DNA of 37,608 nt, from assembly GCA_947054185.1 (NCBI GenBank), contig CAMRVW010000003.1, forward strand, positions 1-37,608, read 5' to 3'. The notes under the pieces were generated by a model. The model was not told the origin of the DNA. It was given only the letters and a program-made list of their open reading frames with translations, and did not search any database. Within the stretch, counting starts at the first letter, position 1. Each line of letters starts with the position of its first letter. Shown one piece after another: positions 25,414-33,288 of this stretch. A program made the translations under genes and the position numbers. This DNA comes from an uncultured Rikenellaceae bacterium. Lineage in GTDB: Bacteria; Bacteroidota; Bacteroidia; Bacteroidales; Rikenellaceae.

Positions 25414-26025
25414 ATGAAAAAACTATTGTTTCTGACGCTGTTTTTTTCGGCAGTTGCATTTTCGGCAAACGCTCAATCGGGCTTCGGGTGGGGTCCCAGA
25501 ATAGGTTTCAACGCATCTAAGATAACGCGTTCGAGGGCCAATTCCAAGTTAGGTCTCAACGGCGGTCTGTTTGCCGGTTATAACTTCACGCGTTCGTTCG
25601 GCATAGAGGTGGCGGCGATCTATTCTCAGCAGGGGGCCGAACGCGAGGGCTTGAACCTGAAAGCCAACTATATGAACTTTCCCGTGGTTGTCAAAATACC
25701 CATATTCCTGGGCTTGCATGCCTTCGGCGGGCCTCAGTTTTCTGCACGTCTGACCGGCAAGGCCAACGTCACCGGCACCAAGGTCAAAATCAAGAATATG
25801 TTCAAGACATGGGATACCGGCGTGATGGTGGGTCTCGGTTATCAGTTCAAGTTCGGCCTTAACATAGGCACCAATTACACGTTCGGTCTGACCAACATAG
25901 TAAATAAAGATTACAGTTACAAAGACCTTGTCGGCATTGTCAAGCCCGAGACCCTCAATGAGCTCTTGGATGGATTCAAGGGTAAGAACGGCACCTGGCA
26001 GATGACGGTGGGGTGGAGATTTTAA
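25414..26025 (+). CDS. Outer-membrane beta-barrel protein
   Basis: A 203-residue protein with a signal peptide (about residues 1-20, ending SANAQ) and an 8- to 10-strand beta-barrel pattern of the OMP_b-brl_2 kind: alternating hydrophobic strands such as GWGPRIGFNAS, GLFAGYNFTRSFGIEVAAIYSQQG, YMNFPVVVKIPI, and a final aromatic residue (WQMTVGWRF) that marks the barrel-assembly signal. Probably an outer-membrane porin-like or adhesin-like protein of unknown ligand. It heads a tight plus-strand run: the next gene starts 16 bp downstream, then hppA. Confidence 0.85.
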   Translation: MKKLLFLTLFFSAVAFSANAQSGFGWGPRIGFNASKITRSRANSKLGLNGGLFAGYNFTRSFGIEVAAIYSQQGAEREGLNLKANYMNFPVVVKIPIFLGLHAFGGPQFSARLTGKANVTGTKVKIKNMFKTWDTGVMVGLGYQFKFGLNIGTNYTFGLTNIVNKDYSYKDLVGIVKPETLNELLDGFKGKNGTWQMTVGWRF

Positions 26026-26041
26026 CCTCACATAAACAGGT

Positions 26042-26425
26042 ATGATCGATTTTTTACTCAGTGAATATCAGTTCTATTCCAAAGAGGAGGAACAGAGACT
26101 CAGGGCCGGCCTTAACGACATCAATGTGGTGCGTGAGCATATCGACCTTCTCGAAAGACGTCACAGACGCTTCAAGAAGAGCTATGCCGTCAGCACGGCC
26201 ATCATAAAGATTGTGCCCATAGCGGTGCTGGCCGTGTGCCTGGCGATTCCCACATACTCGAAGCCCGCCCTTATTGCAGGCTTTGTCGTGGTGGTGGTGT
26301 CCGAGAGTCTGAAAAGCATATTCTGTCCGTTGCGCTATTTCGATTCCATAGCTCGCAATATTTTGATACTTAAGAGTATAGAGAAATCTGGCGACATGTT
26401 TGCCAAACCTTGTACTAACAAATAA
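26042..26425 (+). CDS. Small two-helix membrane protein
   Basis: A 127-residue protein I do not recognise. Residues 1-48 are charged and probably helical (YSKEEEQRLRAGLNDINVVREHIDLLERRHRRFKK). Two hydrophobic segments follow (about 49-70 and 74-91), with a short turn between them. There is no signal peptide. It lies between the beta-barrel gene (16 bp) and hppA (10 bp), so it is almost certainly cotranscribed with both. A role next to the pyrophosphatase is only inferred from position. Confidence 0.6.
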   Translation: MIDFLLSEYQFYSKEEEQRLRAGLNDINVVREHIDLLERRHRRFKKSYAVSTAIIKIVPIAVLAVCLAIPTYSKPALIAGFVVVVVSESLKSIFCPLRYFDSIARNILILKSIEKSGDMFAKPCTNK

Positions 26426-26435
26426 ACTTATTGAT

Positions 26436-28652
26436 ATGAACATTCCCACACTGTTTTGGATGGTGCCGTCCGCGTCTTTGTTGGCGTTGTGTTTCGCACG
26501 TTACTTTTTCACTAAAATGATGAAGGTGAGCGAGGGAACCCCACGTATGGCCGAGATTGCAGGCCATGTGCGCGTGGGCGCCATGAGTTATCTTCGTCAG
26601 CAATACAAGGTTGTCGGCTGGTTCTTCCTGGCGCTTTGCATCCTGTTCATCTGTCTGGCTTTCTTTAACCTGCAAAACAGTTGGGTGCCCGCGGCGTTCC
26701 TTACTGGCGGATTCTTCTCGGGTCTTGCCGGTTACATAGGCATGCGCACGGCCACTTACGCCTCTGCGCGCACGGCCAATGCGGCATCTGAGTCTTTGAA
26801 TGCGGGCCTGAGGGTGGCTTTCCGAAGCGGAGCCGTCATGGGTCTGGTGGTTGTCGGTCTGGGTCTGCTCGACATATCCATCTGGTTCATTGCGCTTAAC
26901 TATTTCATAGACGGCATCAGCGAGACCGAGAAGATGGTGACTATCACCACCACTATGCTCACATTCGGCATGGGCGCCTCGACGCAGGCTCTCTTCGCAC
27001 GTGTGGGCGGCGGCATATACACCAAAGCTGCCGACGTGGGCGCCGACCTTGTGGGTAAGGTTGAGGCCGGCATACCCGAAGACGACCCCCGTAACCCCGC
27101 AACCATCGCCGACAACGTGGGCGACAACGTGGGTGACGTGGCCGGCATGGGCGCCGACCTTTACGAGAGCTATTGCGGTTCGATACTGGCCACTGCGGCA
27201 TTGGGCGCATCGGCATTCATACTCAACCCCGACATGCAGATGAAAGCCATATTGGCTCCCATGATAATAGCCTCTATAGGCATAGCCCTCTCCATCATAG
27301 GCATATTCCTGGTGCGCACCAAAGAGGGTGCCACAATGCGCATGTTGCTCGGGTCGCTCGGCGTGGGCGTCAACTCGAGCTCGGTGCTTATTGCCGTCGC
27401 CACTTTCGGCGTCATGTATCTTTTGGGCATCGCCAACTGGGTGGGCGTGTCGTTCTCTGTGGTGATAGGTCTTATTGTGGGCATAGTGATAGGCCAGTCG
27501 ACAGAGCGTTACACCTCGCACTCATACAAACCCACGCAGGATATTGCCGAGAGTGCCGAGACGGGTCCAGCCACGGTCATAATAAAAGGTATCGGCACAG
27601 GCATGCTCTCGACAGCCATACCGGTGGTTGCCGTGGTGGTCGGTATAACGCTCTCGTTCCTTTGCGCTTCAGGCTTTGAGCCGTCAAACATAGGCATGGG
27701 CCTTTACGGCATAGGCATTGCCGCCGTGGGCATGCTCTCGACGCTGGGTATAACCCTTGCCACAGACGCTTACGGCCCCATCGCCGACAATGCAGGCGGT
27801 AACGCTCAGATGGCCGGTCTCGACCCTGTGGTGCGTGAGCGTACCGATGCTCTCGATGCACTTGGCAACACCACCGCCGCAACAGGCAAGGGTTTCGCCA
27901 TAGGATCGGCAGCGCTTACGGCACTCGCACTTCTGGCCTCTTACATAGAGGAGATAAAGATAGGCATGATAAGGCTTCTCGACTCGGGCAAGCAGATAAA
28001 CACCCTTACGTTCGTTCCCGAAGGCGGACTTACCAAACAGGTGGTGCATGATGCCGGCATTCAAGATTTCATGACATGGTTCGACGTCACACTGATGAAC
28101 TATAAAGTGTTGGTGGGCATGTTCATAGGTGCCATGATGGCCTTTGTGTTCTGCGGTCTTACCATGAACGCCGTGGGACGTGCCGCAGGTAAGATGGTTG
28201 ACGAGGTGAGACGCCAGTTCCGCGAGATAGCGGGCATACTCACCGGAGAGGCCACCCCCGATTACGCACGTTGTGTGGAGATATCGACCAAAGGTGCTCA
28301 GCACGAGATGATTCTGCCCTCGGCAATGGCCATAATAATACCCATCCTGACTGGTGTCGTGTTCGGTGTGGCCGGTGTGATGGGGCTGCTTGTGGGCGGT
28401 CTGTCGGCAGGCTTCGTGTTGGCGGTGTTCATGGCCAACTCGGGCGGTGCATGGGATAACGCCAAGAAGTATATCGAGGAGGGTTCGCACGGAGGTAAGG
28501 GAAGCGAGGCTCACAAGGCTGCCGTGGTGGGCGACACCGTGGGCGACCCCTTCAAAGATACCTCGGGCCCCTCGCTCAACATCCTTATTAAGCTGATGAG
28601 CATGGTGGCCATTGTTGTGGCCGGTTTGACGGTGGCATTCTCTCTGTTATAG
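26436..28652 (+). CDS. hppA: Membrane pyrophosphatase, K+-dependent, Na+-type
   Basis: A 738-residue, roughly 16-helix ion pump driven by pyrophosphate hydrolysis. The active-site motifs are DVGADLVGKVE (200-210) and DNVGDNVGDVAGMGADLYESY (about 225-246), with the C-terminal NSGGAWDNAKKYIE and GDTVGDPFKDTSGPS. A481 in GNTTAATGK occupies the position where K+-independent enzymes have Lys, so K+ dependence is predicted. E244 in DLYESY sits where Na+-pumping members carry the gate Glu, so Na+ or mixed Na+/H+ transport is likely; this follows family knowledge and was not tested. The start is the ATG at 26436; the frame open upstream to 26400 overlaps the previous gene. The DUF6088 gene begins 1 bp after its stop. 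Confidence 0.95.
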   Translation: MNIPTLFWMVPSASLLALCFARYFFTKMMKVSEGTPRMAEIAGHVRVGAMSYLRQQYKVVGWFFLALCILFICLAFFNLQNSWVPAAFLTGGFFSGLAGYIGMRTATYASARTANAASESLNAGLRVAFRSGAVMGLVVVGLGLLDISIWFIALNYFIDGISETEKMVTITTTMLTFGMGASTQALFARVGGGIYTKAADVGADLVGKVEAGIPEDDPRNPATIADNVGDNVGDVAGMGADLYESYCGSILATAALGASAFILNPDMQMKAILAPMIIASIGIALSIIGIFLVRTKEGATMRMLLGSLGVGVNSSSVLIAVATFGVMYLLGIANWVGVSFSVVIGLIVGIVIGQSTERYTSHSYKPTQDIAESAETGPATVIIKGIGTGMLSTAIPVVAVVVGITLSFLCASGFEPSNIGMGLYGIGIAAVGMLSTLGITLATDAYGPIADNAGGNAQMAGLDPVVRERTDALDALGNTTAATGKGFAIGSAALTALALLASYIEEIKIGMIRLLDSGKQINTLTFVPEGGLTKQVVHDAGIQDFMTWFDVTLMNYKVLVGMFIGAMMAFVFCGLTMNAVGRAAGKMVDEVRRQFREIAGILTGEATPDYARCVEISTKGAQHEMILPSAMAIIIPILTGVVFGVAGVMGLLVGGLSAGFVLAVFMANSGGAWDNAKKYIEEGSHGGKGSEAHKAAVVGDTVGDPFKDTSGPSLNILIKLMSMVAIVVAGLTVAFSLL

Positions 28653-28653
28653 A

Positions 28654-29409
28654 ATGAATATAAAGGAGCAGATCAATTCGCAGGCTTTGATATTCTTGCG
28701 TAATGTCAAAGCAGGAGGGGTGTTTCGTGTCGATGAGTTTGGTGCATCGCTCGGTTACAATCGCTCTGAGATATCGCGTGTTTTCTTGGCGCTGGCAGCC
28801 GATGGCTTCATAGTCAAGCTCGCCAAGGGCATCTATCTCAAGCCCTCTGACGAACAGAAACGCCGCATAGACGATCTGCGTCCTGAAGAGCTGATTGACG
28901 ACTTTTTGTTCGGCAAAGACGGAGCCAATATAGGTTACCTCACCGGAAGTGCCTATCTGGCATCACTCGGGCTGCTCGACAAGGCGGGTGACGTGGTGGC
29001 CGTTGCCACACCCGGCAGACACTCCATGACAGTGCGCCGGGGCGTGACCTTCACCTTCGTGGTGCAGCGGTTGCCCATAAACACCCACACGTTCGAGTTG
29101 TTGCAGATGCTCGATGCGTTGCGTAACATCAACCGTACCGAGGAGACAGTGGCGCCTGTGGCCCTCTATGAGCGCATGAAAGACAATGTGCGGGCCATGT
29201 CGCCCTCACGCATAGACCGCCTGGTCGATCTTGCCATGAAGTACAACCACATGACCAAGGCGTTGGTCGGGTCTATGATAGAGTGCATACACGGCACGGC
29301 TTATGCCGGTAAACTGCTGATGTCGCTCAATTGCACCACATTGTCGGAGGTGCATATACCGCCCGAAAAACTGCCCAATGCCCAGGTGTGGCGGCTGGTG
29401 TGCAGATAA
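28654..29409 (+). CDS. DUF6088/AbiEi-like winged-helix protein
   Basis: A 251-residue cytoplasmic protein. The N-terminal part (about 1-70) reads as a winged helix: VFRVDEFGASLGYNRSEISRVFLALAADGFIVKLAKGIYLKP, as in AbiEi-type antitoxins and DUF6088 proteins, which combine a DNA-binding head with a beta-rich body (ATPGRHSMTVRRGVTFTFVVQRL). No partner toxin of the AbiEii nucleotidyltransferase kind follows; a terminator does. It starts 1 bp after the hppA stop, so it is translationally coupled. It may be an orphan antitoxin or a transcription regulator. Family assignment is by pattern, and the function is unknown. Confidence 0.65.
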   Translation: MNIKEQINSQALIFLRNVKAGGVFRVDEFGASLGYNRSEISRVFLALAADGFIVKLAKGIYLKPSDEQKRRIDDLRPEELIDDFLFGKDGANIGYLTGSAYLASLGLLDKAGDVVAVATPGRHSMTVRRGVTFTFVVQRLPINTHTFELLQMLDALRNINRTEETVAPVALYERMKDNVRAMSPSRIDRLVDLAMKYNHMTKALVGSMIECIHGTAYAGKLLMSLNCTTLSEVHIPPEKLPNAQVWRLVCR

Positions 29410-29429
29410 ATGGCGGACAGGTTTTTACA

Positions 29430-29461
29430 CGGGTATCATATCAATATGATACCCGTTTTTT
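29430..29461 (+). terminator. Terminator of the hppA cluster
   Basis: CGGGTATCATAT (29430-29441) and ATATGATACCCG (29444-29455) form a perfect stem, followed by a run of T. It lies 21 bp after the last gene of the plus-strand cluster. Confidence 0.85.
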
Positions 29462-29489
29462 GTGTGCGGCTCTTGCAGATGGTTTATTG

Positions 29490-29700
29490 GTCTTTGCGGG
29501 TATTGTGTTTCCTGTTTGCGGGAGGGTTCTTGGCTTGCGGTGACGCCTGTTTTGGCAGTCCTTGCGGGTGGAGTGTTCCTTGAATGGGGACTGTGCCGTT
29601 ATATGGGTGCGGCCTGTTTCTGACAGTTTTACGGAGGGATGATTTTATGTTTCGGGGTCTGTTTTTGGACAGCCTGTTCTCGGGGTCTGTTTTTGGATGA
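29490..29700 (+). repeat. Short degenerate repeats in the gap before tRNA-Pro
   Basis: No gene is supported between 29410 and 29887. CGGGGTCTGTTTTTGGA occurs twice (29653-29669 and 29681-29697), 28 bp apart. Four TTGCGG words between 29490 and 29575, with GGCAGTCC, resemble the gene-proximal arrays of element A in the downstream direction, so this may be a decayed arm. Confidence 0.4.
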
Positions 29701-29887
29701 ATCGTATTGATTGCTATGAAAAGAGCTGTCTTTTAAGGGCCGGATCGCCTTCCAAAAGGCCATGAAAGCGGTGGGATGAAAATTACGAACCGAATGAAAA
29801 TCATTCCGAAAATTGTCAGAGGCTTCCGGATGGTGAAATGTAAGTGGCTGTAAAACAAAAAGATGTGACCGCATTGATCACATCTTG

Positions 29888-29961
29888 TCGGGGTGAGAAG
29901 ACTCGAACTTCCGACCTCTACGTCCCGAACGTAGCGCGCTAACCAACTGTGCTACACCCCG
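29888..29961 (-). tRNA. tRNA-Pro(CGG)
   Basis: The minus strand folds as a tRNA: acceptor CGGGGTG with CACCCCG, D-arm containing AGTTGGTTAG, anticodon stem CTACG/CGTAG with loop TTCGGGA (anticodon CGG, G37), and T-arm with TTCGAGT. The discriminator is A and the CCA is not encoded. It reads codon CCG. Confidence 0.95.
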
Positions 29962-30035
29962 AGTATGCGGGGGCAAAGATACGAAATATTTGCCAATGTG
30001 CAAGCGATATTTTGTTGTAAATAGTCAAAAAAATC

Positions 30036-32318
30036 TCATTTTGCCGGTGTTTTGTCGTCGAACAGGGCCGACTTGAGCTTTTGATACATGAACGACAACA
30101 ATAGCAGCACCGCCCCCGACAACACGAACACAACGACCTTGCCGGCGGTGTTCATGAGCCATATATCGTGCACCGCCAGTTTGCCCAAGACAATGGCGAA
30201 CACCGCAAGGCTAACCATGCGCAAGGTCTTGGAGTGCCTTCTCATGCCTATCCACATGAGTGCAGTGCCCGATATCACTAACGACACGGAGAGCGCCGCG
30301 CTTGTCTCGTCGGCAATCAAGAGCTGGTTTACCGATATGAGTGATGCGATGATTGTGAGAGAGACGAACATTGCCGATGCCGTTACGATGAAAAAAACGG
30401 TCGGTTGTTTTTCAAGTCGTATCGTAAGATAGAGGAGTGCCGTCGCCGCCATCACCGCCAGCCACTGTAACATGTTGCCTGCAAGATATGTCATGGGCGG
30501 ATAGTGGCGCAGTGCCGACACCACGCACAGTGTTGCGATGGCCGTTGCCGATGCTGTGAGCGAGAGACGTGGGCCTATCTTATTGCGGTAATGCCACAGA
30601 AACAGCCCTAAAACCGCCGATATGACCACCGAAGAGAGCATTTGTCGTGCAATGGGGTGGGATAGTGTCGTGCACAACTCCCACACGGGCACTATGCAGG
30701 CCAGTATCAGCGTAAGGATGGTGGCCGACGTCGGGATGATGTTGCCGAAACAGGCGTTCCTTCGCATGAAACAGGCGAAAAGAAGAGTGCAGACCGTGAG
30801 TATCACACCCGTGACGAAGAGCGGGTTGACCAGTGGCGTCTGACCGTAACGACAGGCGAACGAGGTGCCTGCTGTTATGAGGTCGAAGAGATATGATATG
30901 AGGGCCACGGGTATCAGTGCGGTTGCGAATAGTCCGTATATGCGGCTGTCGAATTTCGAGCAGAGCCATGCCAGTACTGCCGCCTCGACGGCCCAGAAAG
31001 AGGTTGTCAGGTGACCTGACATGCCGGCGGGGATGGTGAGCGTTACGAACAATACGGCCATGGATGCCGATAACTGTCTGATGATGCGGGTGTTGCTATC
31101 GCGACACCAATACGGTATCGCAAAGTGGAGAGCGGCGTTGACCAAGGCGACGACAAGGGTGCAGAGCCCCTGTATGTTGCCGCTGATGTCATAGTGAGCG
31201 GCTGTTGTATGCAGGAAGGTGAGGCCGAAAGCCGCGAAGATGAAGTTATTGCATACGAACGTGACAGTAAGCAGCTTGGATATGCGCGAGCGTTCGTTTG
31301 AGCGGAGTGCTGCAAAGGCCGAGAGTGTGAATAAGAGAAAGAAGCCGAGCGCGAACAGTGTAAGGTGCACCGACAAAGAGGCGTGGTCGGGGCAATCAAT
31401 GACATCGCAGTCAAGGGTGTATATCAGCATGGTGAGCCATGTGCCGGCAAAGCAGATGATGGCAAGCTCGCCCCAACGGCGTCGTAAAACCAGTGTCAGC
31501 ATTCCGGCATCGAGTATCGCCAGATAGGTGAACAGTCCCACATAGTTGTCGTTGCCGGTGCTTATGATGAAGGGTGAGATGAGTCCGCCCGCCAAGGCTG
31601 TCACGGCCAATTCGCGACGTCCTTGCAGATGTGCCGACAGTGCCATCAGGGCCGTGAACGAGGTGAGCGATATGAAAGCCGCTCTTTGCGAGAACAGCCC
31701 GTAATAGTGGAATGCCACGGCCACGGTGACATAGAAGATGGCGAAACCGCCACCTGCCAGCAGCGACCCGAACGCCCTGTAACGCATGCGTAACAAGAAC
31801 GACAGGCCAAGCAATAGCGTTCCGGACAGGAATCCTGTCACGGTACGGGCAACCTCGCCGAACCATTCGCGTTCGAGGGCGTAATATTTCACGAACAGAC
31901 CCACGCCTATCACCAGTATCAGCACACCTATCTTCCCCAGCAGGTTTTCGCCTATGAAACGTTCGTAATTGATGTGGCGTTTTTGGGGTGTCGGCGTGGT
32001 GGCGGGTGTGTGCATGTGTGGGCTGTGATAGATCTGCGGGGAGAGGGAGGGGTTGAACTGTATGGCAACCGGGGGCGGTGTGGGAGTGGCCTCCTCTTTT
32101 GTCTCTTCGGCAGCAGCTTCTTTTATATCGGCCTCTTCTGTGCGCATCTGACGCATGCTTCTTTCGAGGGAGGCTCTCAACTCGTGGTTGGCACGTGACA
32201 GGTTGTCTATCTTTATGTTGATGACAGTTAATGATTTGATCAATCCGGACAGTTTGACTGCGATAGTGACAAAACAGACCACCGTCGCGGTGAATAACAG
32301 CGAAACGAACCACTCCAT
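30036..32318 (-). CDS. DUF2339 polytopic membrane protein
   Basis: A 760-residue protein. A single hydrophobic N-terminal segment (about 3-22) is followed by a coiled-coil-like stretch (LSRANHELRASLERSMRQMR) and a Pro/Thr-rich linker (about 75-110). From NYERFIGENLLGKIGVLILVIGVGLFVKYYA (about 115-145) onward come roughly twenty hydrophobic helices, the DUF2339 pattern, whose hallmark is the Glu-Asn-x-Leu-Gly-Lys-Ile-Gly segment. The family is widespread in Bacteroidetes; function unknown. A weak -7-like word lies upstream near 32350. It is followed after 74 bp by tRNA-Pro on the same strand. Confidence 0.85.
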   Translation of the reverse strand: MEWFVSLLFTATVVCFVTIAVKLSGLIKSLTVINIKIDNLSRANHELRASLERSMRQMRTEEADIKEAAAEETKEEATPTPPPVAIQFNPSLSPQIYHSPHMHTPATTPTPQKRHINYERFIGENLLGKIGVLILVIGVGLFVKYYALEREWFGEVARTVTGFLSGTLLLGLSFLLRMRYRAFGSLLAGGGFAIFYVTVAVAFHYYGLFSQRAAFISLTSFTALMALSAHLQGRRELAVTALAGGLISPFIISTGNDNYVGLFTYLAILDAGMLTLVLRRRWGELAIICFAGTWLTMLIYTLDCDVIDCPDHASLSVHLTLFALGFFLLFTLSAFAALRSNERSRISKLLTVTFVCNNFIFAAFGLTFLHTTAAHYDISGNIQGLCTLVVALVNAALHFAIPYWCRDSNTRIIRQLSASMAVLFVTLTIPAGMSGHLTTSFWAVEAAVLAWLCSKFDSRIYGLFATALIPVALISYLFDLITAGTSFACRYGQTPLVNPLFVTGVILTVCTLLFACFMRRNACFGNIIPTSATILTLILACIVPVWELCTTLSHPIARQMLSSVVISAVLGLFLWHYRNKIGPRLSLTASATAIATLCVVSALRHYPPMTYLAGNMLQWLAVMAATALLYLTIRLEKQPTVFFIVTASAMFVSLTIIASLISVNQLLIADETSAALSVSLVISGTALMWIGMRRHSKTLRMVSLAVFAIVLGKLAVHDIWLMNTAGKVVVFVLSGAVLLLLSFMYQKLKSALFDDKTPAK

Positions 32319-32399
32319 AATCCTATGCTTTTATCGTTACACAGTGCAAGATAGTAATTTTATCGTTAAGTTGTCCTTTTTATTGAAGGCGGGGGATGT

Positions 32400-32900
32400 G
32401 TGGCACTTCACGTTCAGGGGGCGTCAGGTCTTTGCGATGTCGCTGGCTCGGGTCGCACCTCGCGGTGGGCAGTAAATTTCCCGCGGAGGTCCGTAACCCG
32501 CAGTGATATATAGTGCAGTGACTTGGGGAGGGTGGTGAAGCACACCGCAGAGTAATATATATCGCAGTGACTCTGTCACACTCACGCCACCCTTGGCTCC
32601 CTGCCTTGCTCTCCGCAAGCCCCGGCCCGTTCTTCGTCACGTCCAAGTCTCGTTACCCACGTCCTTGACCCCGCATCCGCGGTCTGGTGTGATGAAACTG
32701 CCCGCTCTTCCTTATATCAGGCATAACGAAGTGACGCCGTAAGCCTGTTCCTTGTTCCTGGCTGAGACACGACAGCCCGAGCGGTCCGGAGCCTCGGCCA
32801 ACGGAGGGGCGCACATCGCAGAGTAATATATAGGTCGGAGACATAAGCAAAACCGTTAAGCCCATTCCCCCCGCTGGACCTCCGCAAGCCCCGGCCCGCT
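32400..32900 (-). repeat. GC-rich intergenic block (element B), copy 3
   Basis: The gap 32319-33288 holds no supported gene. Its first part matches, on the minus strand, the plus strand of 10990-11250 and 1-150. It also contains AGTAATATATA words (32551 and 32821) next to CGCAG and GTGACT, a local direct repeat. The short frames here are not conserved between copies. Confidence 0.5.
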
Positions 32901-33107
32901 CTCCGTGATGCAAGAATCACGTTTCACCCGCAATCCGACAAACCGCCCATCTGCCTTACAACCGAACGCTCACGCCTTTGCGCTCTCTGTCATGCGATGG
33001 GTTGCCGCACTGTCTCGTTTGTGTCTGTTGCAATGTCACGCACTCTTGCCGCAAGCGGTCATGCCCATGTTTGAATGTCATTTTGGCATCACCTTCCGGG
33101 GCCAAAA

Positions 33108-33164
33108 ACGGATAACCCATAAATGTGTAAGACTTTTGTCGAAACACATTTATGGGTTATCCGT
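33108..33164 (-). terminator. Large hairpin, element A copy 3
   Basis: A 21-bp perfect stem (33108-33128 with 33144-33164) and a 15-nt loop. Against copies 1 and 2 the left arm differs at five positions, each matched by a change on the right arm; the loop keeps AAGAC and GTCGAA. On the minus strand it is followed by T residues and probably ends the pckA transcript. Confidence 0.75.
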
Positions 33165-33198
33165 AATTATCCTTAGTTTGTCCTCAATATCTCAGAAA

Positions 33199-33213
33199 GG
33201 GGTTCGTAACCCC
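33199..33213 (-). other. Small ACG-loop hairpin, element A copy 3
   Basis: On the minus strand GGGGTT-ACG-AACCCC, then TTTCTGAG. The closing pair is T-A where copies 1 and 2 have C-G. Confidence 0.6.
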
Positions 33214-33288
33214 TCCCTCGGGAGGGCCGCCGCAGGCAGTTCCCACAAACCTTAAACGGCAGTTTCTGCAATATTAAGAGGCGGTTGA

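Larger units (their letters stand above)
33001..33288 (-). repeat. Dispersed intergenic repeat (element A), copy 3
   Basis: The most diverged copy, lying against the stop codon of pckA. It keeps the order array, CCTCCC GC-rich segment, small hairpin (33199-33213), CTAAGGA word, large hairpin (33108-33164), GGCCCCGG and CATGGGCAT words, and distal GCCGCACTGTCTC arm. Divergence with preserved pairing makes it informative. Confidence 0.7.
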
